DNA of 7,580 bases from Bacteriovoracaceae bacterium (GCA_023146355.1 JAGLCH010000287.1:1-7580); one strand, 5' to 3'; counted from the stretch's first letter, positions 1 to 6,494 are shown. Notes: generated by a model not told the origin, from the sequence alone. Program-made: numbers and translations.

Positions 1-257
1 ATCCGACTCCCATCAGGTAAGTTACCATCAAGAATGGGATGATCTGCATCACACAGCTTTCTGTTAAACTTTGCAACTTCATCAATAAAATCGTAGATAT
101 CATGCTTTGAGAGATTTACATTAAGCTGAATGAATCGCCCCTCTCTCTCAACGAATACCGTTTTTGGATTATTTATTACAACTTCAGTAATACCACGCTT
201 ACTGGAGAGATCAGTTAAAAGTTGCCACACACTGTTAGGGTTCTTTTCATCAGACAT
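1..257 (-). CDS. CpaF/TadA-family secretion ATPase, N-terminal part (runs off left edge)
   Basis: The reverse strand reads 85 codons from ATG at 257 to the window edge without a stop. The protein begins MSDEKNPNSVWQLL and continues with GITEVVINNPKTVFVEREGR and then DADHPILDGNLPDGSR. These match, from memory, the N-terminal domain of CpaF/TadA ATPases: the 'ITE(I/V)-x-x-N-x-x-x-V(F/Y)VER-G' strand and the 'P-x-x-D-x-x-LPDGSR' segment that comes before the Walker A region. CpaF-type enzymes are cytoplasmic hexameric ATPases that power Tad/Flp pilus assembly or type II/IV-like secretion. The Walker A and B motifs lie outside the window, so catalytic competence cannot be judged. Only 3 nt separate its ATG from the upstream stop codon and only a weak GGTG precedes it, so it is probably translationally coupled to the 261-953 gene. 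It could equally be a related GspE/VirB11-type ATPase. Confidence 0.8.
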   Translation of the reverse strand, partial: MSDEKNPNSVWQLLTDLSSKRGITEVVINNPKTVFVEREGRFIQLNVNLSKHDIYDFIDEVAKFNRKLCDADHPILDGNLPDGSR

Positions 258-260
258 CGG

Positions 261-953
261 TTACACCATTTTATTGTGAAAGAAATCAATTTCGCCAATG
301 CTTGCACCATAGGCCAACAAGTTACTCATAATCATTTCTTTTTGTTGCTCGTTTAATTTTTCAAATAGATAGGGGTAACTTGCACCATCACGAATATACT
401 CTCTGATCGTTTCTTTGCCAAAAAAATGTTGCATGTGAATAATCCCAAGGATGAATAGATCTAACTTAACTAATTTTGATCCTGTATATTTATCAAGAAG
501 GTCAAAAATACTGTTATCGATTTGAAGGAGTTCTCTCCCCTGTGGCAAACCTACCTTTTGAATATGGAGCTGTGACATTTTAAGGTATAGGCCTAATAAG
601 AATGTTCGGGAAAAATTACCAGGTGTATGTCCCTTTAATCGATCTTCAATTAGTAAAATATCGTCAACAGCATCAGGGTCAGTATGGGGGGGGAACTTTC
701 CATGCTCTTCGTAATGTAAAAATAAACCTGTCAGCCTATTTCTAAATCCATGCCATCCTAAACTATTCAATAAAAAATCAACTCGAAGCCTCGGATCAAT
801 ACTTGAAAAAGAATGGGACACAAGGGACTTTAAGCTAGGAATTTGATCGAAGTAAATTGGAAGAGACCGATATAAGTTTCCCGATGACTGCATATTTCCG
901 CGCAATAACCGCGTAAAATAATCCGGCATATTAACAACAGGACAGTAAATCAT
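261..953 (-). CDS. Hypothetical protein, 230 aa, coupled to the CpaF-like ATPase gene
   Basis: I do not recognise this protein. The frame could open at a GTG at 965, but that GTG lies inside the sequence GTGAGG (960-965). GTGAGG is a good ribosome binding site 6 nt before the ATG at 953, so I choose 953, giving MIYCPVVNMPDYF at the N-terminus. There is no signal peptide or clear transmembrane segment. The protein looks soluble and largely helical, with leucine-rich helices around residues 55-80 and 115-185 and a charged C-terminal region ending FFHNKMV. It comes first in a minus-strand unit with the CpaF-like ATPase 3 nt downstream, so a role linked to Tad/Flp-type pilus assembly or its control is possible, but this is inferred only from position. 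Residues 87-90 (FPPH) are encoded across an uninterrupted run of eight C residues, which is unusual in this AT-rich DNA. Confidence 0.78.
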   Translation of the reverse strand: MIYCPVVNMPDYFTRLLRGNMQSSGNLYRSLPIYFDQIPSLKSLVSHSFSSIDPRLRVDFLLNSLGWHGFRNRLTGLFLHYEEHGKFPPHTDPDAVDDILLIEDRLKGHTPGNFSRTFLLGLYLKMSQLHIQKVGLPQGRELLQIDNSIFDLLDKYTGSKLVKLDLFILGIIHMQHFFGKETIREYIRDGASYPYLFEKLNEQQKEMIMSNLLAYGASIGEIDFFHNKMV

Positions 954-979
954 AATTATCCTCACTTTATTATTGGGTT

Positions 980-1007
980 ATTTTACCACAAGGCCAGTAC
1001 CATACAA
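980..1007 (-). promoter_or_regulatory. Putative sigma70-type promoter for the 953-to-1 minus-strand unit
   Basis: On the minus strand a TAAAAT -10 element (980-985) is preceded directly by TGG (986-988), forming an extended -10. A weak -35, TTGTAT (1002-1007, 3 of 6 consensus), sits 16 bp further upstream. Transcription would start near 973, leaving a leader of about 20 nt that carries the GTGAGG ribosome binding site. The placement fits, but the call rests on motif matching alone. Confidence 0.45.
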
Positions 1008-1058
1008 GCGTGCAAACATTGGAAAAGATTGCATTCTTTAATACAACTCAAATTAATC

Positions 1059-1064
1059 TATAAT
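1059..1064 (+). promoter_or_regulatory. Consensus -10 box (TATAAT) 6 bp before an ATG: candidate leaderless promoter
   Basis: A perfect TATAAT at 1059-1064 is followed by only six bases (agaact) and then the ATG at 1071. Initiation at the usual distance would place the transcript start on or next to the A of the ATG. No Shine-Dalgarno sequence lies between. No good -35 is present: the nearest is TTAATA at 1038-1043 with a short 15-bp spacer. Confidence 0.45.
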
Positions 1065-1070
1065 AGAACT

Positions 1071-1574
1071 ATGAAACTACCAGTATATGAAGAATTAAAC
1101 ATTTGCTCACTCAGAGAAGTAAAGGCGCTTAAGGCAAAGCTTGCGCACTCAAACATAGGCAAATGCCCTATTTATATCCCAGCAAACGAGCTCGGCCAGT
1201 CTGACTTAATCGACTTTGTAGACAAGCTAGGCCATGCCCTACAGGAGCTTAATTTCTCGTCTCTTTTCCCTTACCCAATCTATGTTATTTCGGATTCCAG
1301 TGAACACCTTTCATCATCAAAAGTTTTGATAATTAAAGCAGTGGAAGATTTGCCAAAATTCTTCTTAAAGAAGGTCCGATCTCCTAGAAATAAAGAAGCG
1401 ACGATAATGGCAAAACTAAAAATCCTATCAGAGAAGATTAAATTTATTGAAATAGATAAAAAAAGAGAAAGAATTCAAAAAGAATTTTCCCTACAGGACT
1501 CAATCTATCTCAAGAGCAGCGAGTTAGAGCATATTAGATCAATTGAAAAAAAGATTAGAGAGAGGAAAAAATGA
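1071..1574 (+). CDS. Hypothetical protein, 167 aa, basic helical C-terminus
   Basis: I do not recognise this protein. I take the ATG at 1071 (MKLPVYEELNICSL) as the start. An in-frame TTG at 1029 would add 14 residues and has a weak GGAAAAG upstream, so it is a real alternative. Two parts are visible. Residues 1 to about 105 look like an alpha/beta domain, with hydrophobic strands around CPIYIPANEL, YPIYVISDSS and KVLIIKAVEDL. From about residue 105 on the protein is strongly charged and helical, rich in Lys, Arg and Glu, and ends IRSIEKKIRERKK, which suggests a coiled coil or a nucleic-acid or partner-binding tail. There is no signal peptide or membrane segment. Its stop overlaps the next gene's start in an ATGA junction, so the two are co-translated and probably function together. 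Confidence 0.72.
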   Translation: MKLPVYEELNICSLREVKALKAKLAHSNIGKCPIYIPANELGQSDLIDFVDKLGHALQELNFSSLFPYPIYVISDSSEHLSSSKVLIIKAVEDLPKFFLKKVRSPRNKEATIMAKLKILSEKIKFIEIDKKRERIQKEFSLQDSIYLKSSELEHIRSIEKKIRERKK

Positions 1575-1912
1575 GCAATAAAAAAAATAGTCTTAATGGA
1601 TTTGAAAACATTGAGGATCTGATAACTGAAGACAGTAGGCACCTACGTACACGCAATGAAGATCTTTACAAGGTACATGAATTACTCCAATTTCTAGGTC
1701 AAGAGGAAAATCGTCTAAAAAAACTGGACTCTTTCTTCACCCGAAAATACGACAATTTGATTCAAACCCCACAAAGTGCTGAAATTTACGACAACCTCAG
1801 CCACATAGTGGAAGATAAGAAGGCAACACTCATCGATAAGCTCATACCGATAAACTCCGCAGTTAATCAAGAAATGACACAAATGTGGAAATCAATGTTT
1901 CAAATGAGTTAG
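1571..1912 (+). CDS. Small hypothetical helical protein, 113 aa, co-translated with the upstream gene
   Basis: The ATG at 1571 overlaps the previous stop by 4 nt (ATGA) and has an AGAGG ribosome binding site at 1561-1565, 5 nt upstream. The product is polar, charged and apparently all-helical, with heptad-like stretches around ELLQFLGQEENRLKKLDSFF and SHIVEDKKATLIDKLIPI. It has no cysteine, signal peptide or transmembrane segment. I do not recognise a family. Size and helicity would suit a small adaptor, anti-factor or coiled-coil partner of the 167-aa protein, but that is inference. Its last 21 bp, including the stop codon, overlap the 3' end of the convergent minus-strand gene. Confidence 0.72.
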   Translation: MSNKKNSLNGFENIEDLITEDSRHLRTRNEDLYKVHELLQFLGQEENRLKKLDSFFTRKYDNLIQTPQSAEIYDNLSHIVEDKKATLIDKLIPINSAVNQEMTQMWKSMFQMS

Positions 1913-3583
1913 AATAATTGGGCCACCAATATGAGCAAAGTCATCATCTGAAAGCTCATTGTAATCATAACCCTCAAGATACTCACGCAATAGCTTCATC
2001 AAATAACCATCAAGGTTTTCAAGTTTATCTAGGCCGAATCGAGTTTTGAATTTACTTAACTGTGATGTTTGGTCAATTACTTTACTATCTTTTAGACAGC
2101 TTTGAGCAAAAGTCTTAAATTCAGAAATTGAAATCCCAAGTCTTGGCGCATGGTCTTCGTCATCAAAATGCCCCAATACAAAGTTGGCATAATTGCTGAT
2201 GATAATGGACTCAAAATCGATATCAGCAAGAGTGTAATTTAAGTAAAAATCGTCAGATAAATTACCTGACTTTTTCATCTCATCGAATATTCCACGAAAC
2301 CCATTAATAAAAGGTAATATTCCTTCCAAAAGCTCAATATCATTCTCCCATAATGAGCAAAGCTCATTGGAGTTGATTTCAAGGGGCTTTTCAGAAACCT
2401 TCGCCAAATACTTTGGCACATCATCAAAACTAGCAAGTAAAAATTCATTCCAATAGCGTCCAAGAAATGATTCTTTGCTATCGTCATACTGGTATTTATT
2501 TAGGGCACGATTTATTTTTCTTTGCCCAATTTGAATCAATGAAGTTCCAATACGATATATGTCTGAGAATAAAAATTGAGAAAACTCTCCCTCTACAGGT
2601 TCATCTATCCGAGATGACTTAGCATATTCAAGCCCTAGAAGAAGCATCGCCCTCGCCTTACGACCCACTTTGGCCATGGCCACTGGTCCAGACTTAAGGG
2701 CATCGTCAATTGTGAGTGTTGCATTCACAAGACGGATAAAATCGAAGTTTAAAAAACGTGTACGCTTCTCATCACTAACTTTTTGAAGCTCTGTAAAAAT
2801 CAAATCCATATCTCGTTTATAGGCGAGAAGTGCATTGGAGTGAAGGTTCTGTTTCTGGGCAACTTCATCTATGGCACCCGTTGTCGGAGTGTGTTTTTTT
2901 ATAAAGCTATCAAGTAGTGCTTTTTGACTAAATGCAGAGGTCAATTCTAGAGCATCAAAATAATCAACAAATCCAAAATCACTCTGCAAACTCTTTTTTG
3001 CTTGATATTCTTCTTCTTGAATTACGAGGAATGAGCCTGATACCATTTTAAACAAGTGAGCATACGCTCTTTCTACACCCCAAATGGAGTAAAGCTCGCG
3101 GATAAAGCGGCGGACTTCATAAGTAAACTCAAAGGTATCGTCGAACTCAACCAGCAGTAAACTATCATCAGTAAGAAAGTAATTATCATGGTCAGGATAG
3201 AGAGGGTCCTCTACATCAAATGTCCAAATGTTAACTCTGGCCTTAAGCCATAGTAAAAACTCATTTCCTTGAATAAAATCATAGCGAAGATCTTCGTCAG
3301 GACAGCTCTCATAGGCCTTAATCCAGTAACCAAAATCCTGAGTATTGAGATCATCACGTTGCCATAGATCGATGTCCATAAAAACTTTTCGCTGCTCAGG
3401 GGAAAACTGTGTCAGGTGCATGCCTGTCACCTCAGGAGGAAGCGACTTCAACCCAAGATATAGTGGCTGAATAGGATGATGCACGAGGTCCATTCCCTCC
3501 TGCAAAAGCTCCTCAATTGATTCTAGGGAGCTGTATGTATCTGCCTCTGTAAAGAGTAGTGTCAAAAGATTCTTATCTGTCAT
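1892..3583 (-). CDS. DUF6178-like protein, 563 aa, function unknown
   Basis: The ATG at 3583 has an AGGTG ribosome binding site 5 nt upstream. The sequence recalls, from memory, the DUF6178 proteins of deltaproteobacterial lineages. Matching features are 'MDLVHHPIQPLYLGLKSLPPE' near residues 31-51, 'FSPEQRKVFMDIDLWQRDDL' at 60-79, 'NYFLTDDSLLLVEFDD' at 134-149, and 'FGFVDYFDALEL' at 203-214. The 563-residue length also suits my recollection of that family. It is acidic, soluble and mostly helical, with no signal peptide or membrane span. The family has no established function to my knowledge and I see no catalytic signature. The N-terminal third resembles repeated helical units in which the wording 'PLYLGL...PPE...SPEQ' describes a helix-turn-helix solenoid, but a repeat was not proven. 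It stands alone as a monocistron with its own promoter. Family assignment is moderate; the gene itself is secure. Confidence 0.85.
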   Translation of the reverse strand: MTDKNLLTLLFTEADTYSSLESIEELLQEGMDLVHHPIQPLYLGLKSLPPEVTGMHLTQFSPEQRKVFMDIDLWQRDDLNTQDFGYWIKAYESCPDEDLRYDFIQGNEFLLWLKARVNIWTFDVEDPLYPDHDNYFLTDDSLLLVEFDDTFEFTYEVRRFIRELYSIWGVERAYAHLFKMVSGSFLVIQEEEYQAKKSLQSDFGFVDYFDALELTSAFSQKALLDSFIKKHTPTTGAIDEVAQKQNLHSNALLAYKRDMDLIFTELQKVSDEKRTRFLNFDFIRLVNATLTIDDALKSGPVAMAKVGRKARAMLLLGLEYAKSSRIDEPVEGEFSQFLFSDIYRIGTSLIQIGQRKINRALNKYQYDDSKESFLGRYWNEFLLASFDDVPKYLAKVSEKPLEINSNELCSLWENDIELLEGILPFINGFRGIFDEMKKSGNLSDDFYLNYTLADIDFESIIISNYANFVLGHFDDEDHAPRLGISISEFKTFAQSCLKDSKVIDQTSQLSKFKTRFGLDKLENLDGYLMKLLREYLEGYDYNELSDDDFAHIGGPIILTHLKH

Positions 3584-3612
3584 AATTCACCTAAGTATTA
3601 AAAATGTTTGAT

Positions 3613-3641
3613 TTTATAACATGGACAAAGACTTTTGGCCA
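3613..3641 (-). promoter_or_regulatory. Putative promoter for the DUF6178-like gene
   Basis: On the minus strand a TATAAA -10 (3613-3618) is preceded by TGT (3619-3621), an extended -10. TGGCCA (3636-3641), matching 4 of 6 positions of the -35 consensus, lies 17 bp upstream of the -10. Transcription would begin near 3606, giving a leader of roughly 22 nt that contains the AGGTG ribosome binding site. Confidence 0.45.
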
Positions 3642-3651
3642 TGAATCATGG
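3639..3651. promoter_or_regulatory. Inverted repeat CCATGA-a-TCATGG between divergent promoters (possible operator)
   Basis: A perfect 6-bp inverted repeat with a single central base lies between the DUF6178-like gene and the porin-like gene. It overlaps the proposed -35 of the minus-strand promoter and ends 17 bp upstream of the proposed plus-strand -35. CATGGAC also occurs twice as a direct repeat, at 3620-3626 and 3648-3654. The position suits a regulator site for one or both genes, but a 6-bp arm can arise by chance. Confidence 0.3.
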
Positions 3652-3667
3652 ACTTTAACGGCAATAG

Positions 3668-3696
3668 TTGCATGAAATGGCCCTCCATGGCAAAAT
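3668..3696 (+). promoter_or_regulatory. Putative promoter for the porin-like gene
   Basis: TTGCAT (3668-3673) is followed after 17 bp by CAAAAT (3691-3696). TGG immediately precedes this at 3688-3690, giving an extended -10. The transcript would start near 3703, leaving about 28 nt before the ATG at 3731 with GGAAGAG as ribosome binding site. Both hexamers are imperfect. Confidence 0.4.
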
Positions 3697-3730
3697 AAAA
3701 CCGCCCCACCCCAAACTCACGGAAGAGATA

Positions 3731-4831
3731 ATGAACAAACTAACAATTGCCCTCGTGATACTTTCTATACCTGCACTGTCTTTTGCAGTAATCACAAAAA
3801 AAAATAGCGATCTTGCCCTAAAATACTCAATTGGAGGCCGTACTATCGATGGAAATATTGATACGGCCAGAATATTGACTACAAAAATTGGGCCCAATTT
3901 TGAGCACCGCTACAACCCATATATCCGCTTTAATTTTAAGGGTAGCGCAACTTTTGAAACTGGAACTTATGAAAGGAAAACTGCTTTGGGTGATGGCCCA
4001 AGGCCCACCAATCGCTTAAGTCTAAGCGAATCAACGATGGCACTTACGCCGATCCCCTCAATAGAGATAAAGGCCGGTGCCATTAACCAAAGTGAACTTG
4101 ACTCTCCTATGCTCTTAACAAGTACCGCTTTTTTGGCGGCAAAAGAACAAATTGAACTAACAAATGAGAATTACGGCATTATGCTCTTTGCAGAGCAGGC
4201 CTATGCCAAAAATAAAGATCTCTCTTCGACTCTTCCCAATACAGAAGAGGGACTTCCGAAGTTCTTTGCAGAAGGTGCCAAAATCCACTTTAAAAATGAT
4301 CTTGGCAATTTAAATGCCCGAATAATGCACTGGGCATACGATAATCTAGGTGCAGGAATTGCCACTGAAAGCGCCTTTCGTGGCAATACTGCAATTACAT
4401 CTGGGCCCGCTGGTTTTACGGGCTTTAAATACAAGTTTATGGGCCTATATGCGGCCTTTGACTTTGAGATTAAGGTTTATAAAAATCATAAAATTTTCAT
4501 CGATGCTGACTATGTCGTTAATGATAAAGCTCCGGAAGGAAAAAATAGTGGCCACTTTGTACAGGCCGGAATTGGGATTGATCACGGTCATGGATATTTT
4601 AATCTTGCGATCAACTACCGAGACATAGAGTCAGATGCGACACCTGCCTACTATTCTAGCTTTCAAAACAACCAAGCTTCACTTGGTGGATATATTGAGT
4701 GGGACGACAAAGAAGGGCCATTCACAGCAAAGTTTGAAGTGGCCCATTTTGAAGAAAAAAGAAATGTCCTCTACCAATCTCCAGAAAACAGGGCCTGGTT
4801 TAGTATTAAATCATTTTATAATTTCTTATAA
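3731..4831 (+). CDS. Porin-like outer-membrane beta-barrel protein, 366 aa
   Basis: I start at ATG 3731, which has GGAAGAG (3721-3727) just upstream. It begins a clean signal peptide: MNK, a hydrophobic core, then PALSFA, with predicted cleavage after residue 19 (SFA/VITKK). An in-frame ATG at 3668 would add 21 hydrophilic residues before the signal peptide and falls in the promoter. The mature protein is made of alternating, aromatic-rich amphipathic strands separated by polar turns, for example PYIRFNFKGSATFETG, YAAFDFEIKVYKNHKIFID and GYFNLAINYRDIESDATPAY (about residues 288-307), as in outer-membrane barrels. The last of these stretches recalls the 'putative porin' superfamily (…YRYRDLEADA…). 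It ends FYNFL, so the terminal residue is Leu, not the usual Phe. Substrate is unknown. It faces ushA convergently, and a role in taking up UshA's substrates or products is speculation. Confidence 0.82.
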   Translation: MNKLTIALVILSIPALSFAVITKKNSDLALKYSIGGRTIDGNIDTARILTTKIGPNFEHRYNPYIRFNFKGSATFETGTYERKTALGDGPRPTNRLSLSESTMALTPIPSIEIKAGAINQSELDSPMLLTSTAFLAAKEQIELTNENYGIMLFAEQAYAKNKDLSSTLPNTEEGLPKFFAEGAKIHFKNDLGNLNARIMHWAYDNLGAGIATESAFRGNTAITSGPAGFTGFKYKFMGLYAAFDFEIKVYKNHKIFIDADYVVNDKAPEGKNSGHFVQAGIGIDHGHGYFNLAINYRDIESDATPAYYSSFQNNQASLGGYIEWDDKEGPFTAKFEVAHFEEKRNVLYQSPENRAWFSIKSFYNFL

Positions 4832-4847
4832 TTGATATCATATAAAT

Positions 4848-4870
4848 AAGGAGGTCATCGACCTCCCTTT
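4848..4870. terminator. Probable bidirectional rho-independent terminator
   Basis: GGAGGTC (4850-4856) and GACCTCC (4860-4866) form a perfect 7-bp GC-rich stem with a 3-nt ATC loop. It lies exactly in the 43-bp gap between two convergent genes. On the plus strand the stem is followed by CTTTC, a weak T tract. On the minus strand it is followed by TTATTTATAT, a better one. It probably ends both the porin-like gene and ushA transcripts, more efficiently for ushA. Confidence 0.75.
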
Positions 4871-4874
4871 CATA

Positions 4875-6440
4875 TTAGTTAAAGATTACCTTACCTTTTC
4901 TTTTAAGAAATTTTACCTTCAACTTTCCCTTTCTCTTATCGACAAATTTTCTAATTGCATAGCCGAGTGAAAACCCGGAATCGACAAAGGTGTGATGATT
5001 TAGAACGGCTGGATAACCATCACCACCTCCAGCAGAGAAGCTTGTAACGGCTACAGTATAAGTTTTACTATCAATAACTTTTTTGCCATTTATAGTAAAC
5101 TTCTTAAAAGTACCATTCTCCACAATAACAGCTGCTGTTGAAAGTTGTGGATACGCACCATCATTCTTTGAGAGAACTGCGGCCTTAAGCAAATACTCTT
5201 TAAGTTCCTTGCCTGAAACTTTAATAGTACAAACCGTGTTTCCGAATGGATGAACTTCAATTAGATCTTTTATAGTAATATTTCCAGCAGGAAGTCCCGC
5301 TCTAATTCCACCACCATTCATAAAAGCAATATCAGCTCCAGAAACCAAGACCATCGCTTCAGCGATCATTTTACCTATAGGCATTTGCCTTTTTCGAACA
5401 CTAGACCTTGAACCGTCTAGTTCCTTGTCAAGCGAGCCAACCTTCTTGCTTATTTTGACCTGAGCTTTCTCATAGTAAGGAGTAAGTAATTTAACCATCG
5501 CTTTAGACTGTGGAATTTCAGCGCCAATAAGAACACGTTTCTTCTTTCCATTAACTTTAATTTTTTTCTTTAAATTTATCTTGATTAACTTTGTTTCTAA
5601 AACGCTGTACTGACCTTTGGCACCGAGCTTAAGATCAATACGCCCAACATTTTTTCCCCACTGCCCAGCTTGTCCAATTACGGTTTTGGCAATAATGGGA
5701 GCACTGCCTAGCTTTTCGTGGGTGTGACCACCAACGATGGCCATAATACCTGGAACTGCTTTCGCTAGAGTGACATCGCCTGGAGCGTTGGTTTTATGAA
5801 GAGCATTTTTATAAAAGCCCATGTGACTAATAACGACAATAAAGTCGGATTTTTTCTTAAGCTCAGGCATAAGTTTCTTCATTTCTGCTACTGCATTTGT
5901 GAACTTAAGACCTATGATATTTCTTGTTGAAACTTTTGAAGGTGTATCCTCAGCAATAAGGCCGACGATTGCAACTCTATACTCTCCAATTTTTTTGATG
6001 ATGTATGGAGTAAATTTGCGCTTTCCATTTTTCATATCGTAAATATTTGCAGAAAGCATTGGAAACTTCGCCCAACTCTGCTGATTAATAAGTACAGCTG
6101 GAGAATTATCAAACTCATGGTTTCCAATGGCCATAGCATCATAACCAATAAGGTTCATGGCCATAAAATCTGGCCTTGCATTAAAAATATCTGATTCAGC
6201 TGTCCCTGTATTAACATCTCCAGCATCCAGAATAAGGAGGTATCCACCTTTTTCTTTTACTTCTTTTCGAACTCTTTCAACAAGAGTGTGTCTTGCTGCC
6301 ATTCCATGATTACCATGGCGTCCAACCCAGTAGTGACCGTGATGGTCATTGGTGTGTAAGATTGTTAAATCAACTCCGGCAATCGAAGCAAGCGAAAGCG
6401 CAGAAAGAACTAGTATCAATAGGAACTTGATTTTAGACAT
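4875..6440 (-). CDS. ushA: UshA-type periplasmic 5'-nucleotidase / UDP-sugar hydrolase
   Basis: This hydrolyses 5'-nucleotides and UDP-sugars to nucleosides, phosphate and sugar phosphates in the periplasm. ATG 6440 has GGAG 6 nt upstream and opens a signal peptide of about 21 residues (ends SLASIA). A longer frame from 6509 would overlap the promoter and is rejected. The N-terminal metallophosphoesterase domain shows TNDHHGHYW (D32, H34), GD (D75), GNHEFD (N107, H108, D111), SHMG (H206) and GGHTH (H239, H241). The C-terminal nucleotidase domain shows R345, R349, NGGGIR (R380), PFGN (F399) and SFSAGGGDGYP (F468). These align in order with the E. coli UshA metal ligands, His-Asp dyad, substrate arginines and adenine-stacking phenylalanines as I remember them. 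Length, 521 aa, is near the usual 550. The cysteine-bearing insertion after GGH in E. coli UshA is absent, H241 replaces its Gln, and the C-terminus is very basic (10 Lys/Arg in residues 501-521). Confidence 0.95.
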   Translation of the reverse strand: MSKIKFLLILVLSALSLASIAGVDLTILHTNDHHGHYWVGRHGNHGMAARHTLVERVRKEVKEKGGYLLILDAGDVNTGTAESDIFNARPDFMAMNLIGYDAMAIGNHEFDNSPAVLINQQSWAKFPMLSANIYDMKNGKRKFTPYIIKKIGEYRVAIVGLIAEDTPSKVSTRNIIGLKFTNAVAEMKKLMPELKKKSDFIVVISHMGFYKNALHKTNAPGDVTLAKAVPGIMAIVGGHTHEKLGSAPIIAKTVIGQAGQWGKNVGRIDLKLGAKGQYSVLETKLIKINLKKKIKVNGKKKRVLIGAEIPQSKAMVKLLTPYYEKAQVKISKKVGSLDKELDGSRSSVRKRQMPIGKMIAEAMVLVSGADIAFMNGGGIRAGLPAGNITIKDLIEVHPFGNTVCTIKVSGKELKEYLLKAAVLSKNDGAYPQLSTAAVIVENGTFKKFTINGKKVIDSKTYTVAVTSFSAGGGDGYPAVLNHHTFVDSGFSLGYAIRKFVDKRKGKLKVKFLKRKGKVIFN

Positions 6441-6466
6441 TTTCTTCTCCATTAAAAGTTTTTGAG

Positions 6467-6494
6467 AGTATACAAAATTATTCATGAATCGAAA
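6467..6494 (-). promoter_or_regulatory. Putative ushA promoter with overlapping palindrome
   Basis: In the 86-bp gap upstream of ushA the minus strand carries TATACT (6467-6472) as a -10. A weak TTTCGA -35 (6489-6494, 3 of 6) lies 16 bp upstream. Transcription would begin near 6460, about 20 nt before the ATG at 6440, which also supports that start. A perfect 10-bp palindrome, ATTCATGAAT (6480-6489), fills the spacer and could be a regulator site. So ushA need not depend on transcription from the protease gene. Confidence 0.5.

Noticed and set aside
954..965. GTG start at 965 for the 230-aa gene
   Set aside because: The GTG is part of the GTGAGG ribosome binding site of the ATG at 953.
1071..1912. 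Toxin-antitoxin module for the two coupled small genes
   Set aside because: The sizes and ATGA coupling are suggestive, but neither protein shows a recognisable toxin fold motif or DNA-binding antitoxin signature.
2275..2487. 70-codon open frame on the minus strand within the DUF6178-like gene
   Set aside because: A different reading frame inside a much longer, secure coding sequence; no start signal or recognisable product.
3668..3730. Upstream ATG for the porin-like gene adding 21 residues
   Set aside because: It places polar residues before the signal peptide, has no clear ribosome binding site, and lies in the promoter region.
4201..4835. Several 66-92 codon frames on both strands inside the porin-like gene
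   Set aside because: All are out-of-frame shadows of the beta-barrel gene, which has a signal peptide and ribosome binding site.
4847..4874. GGAGG/ATG-like start on the minus strand within the terminator hairpin
   Set aside because: It would encode only six codons before a stop; the sequence is explained by the hairpin stem.
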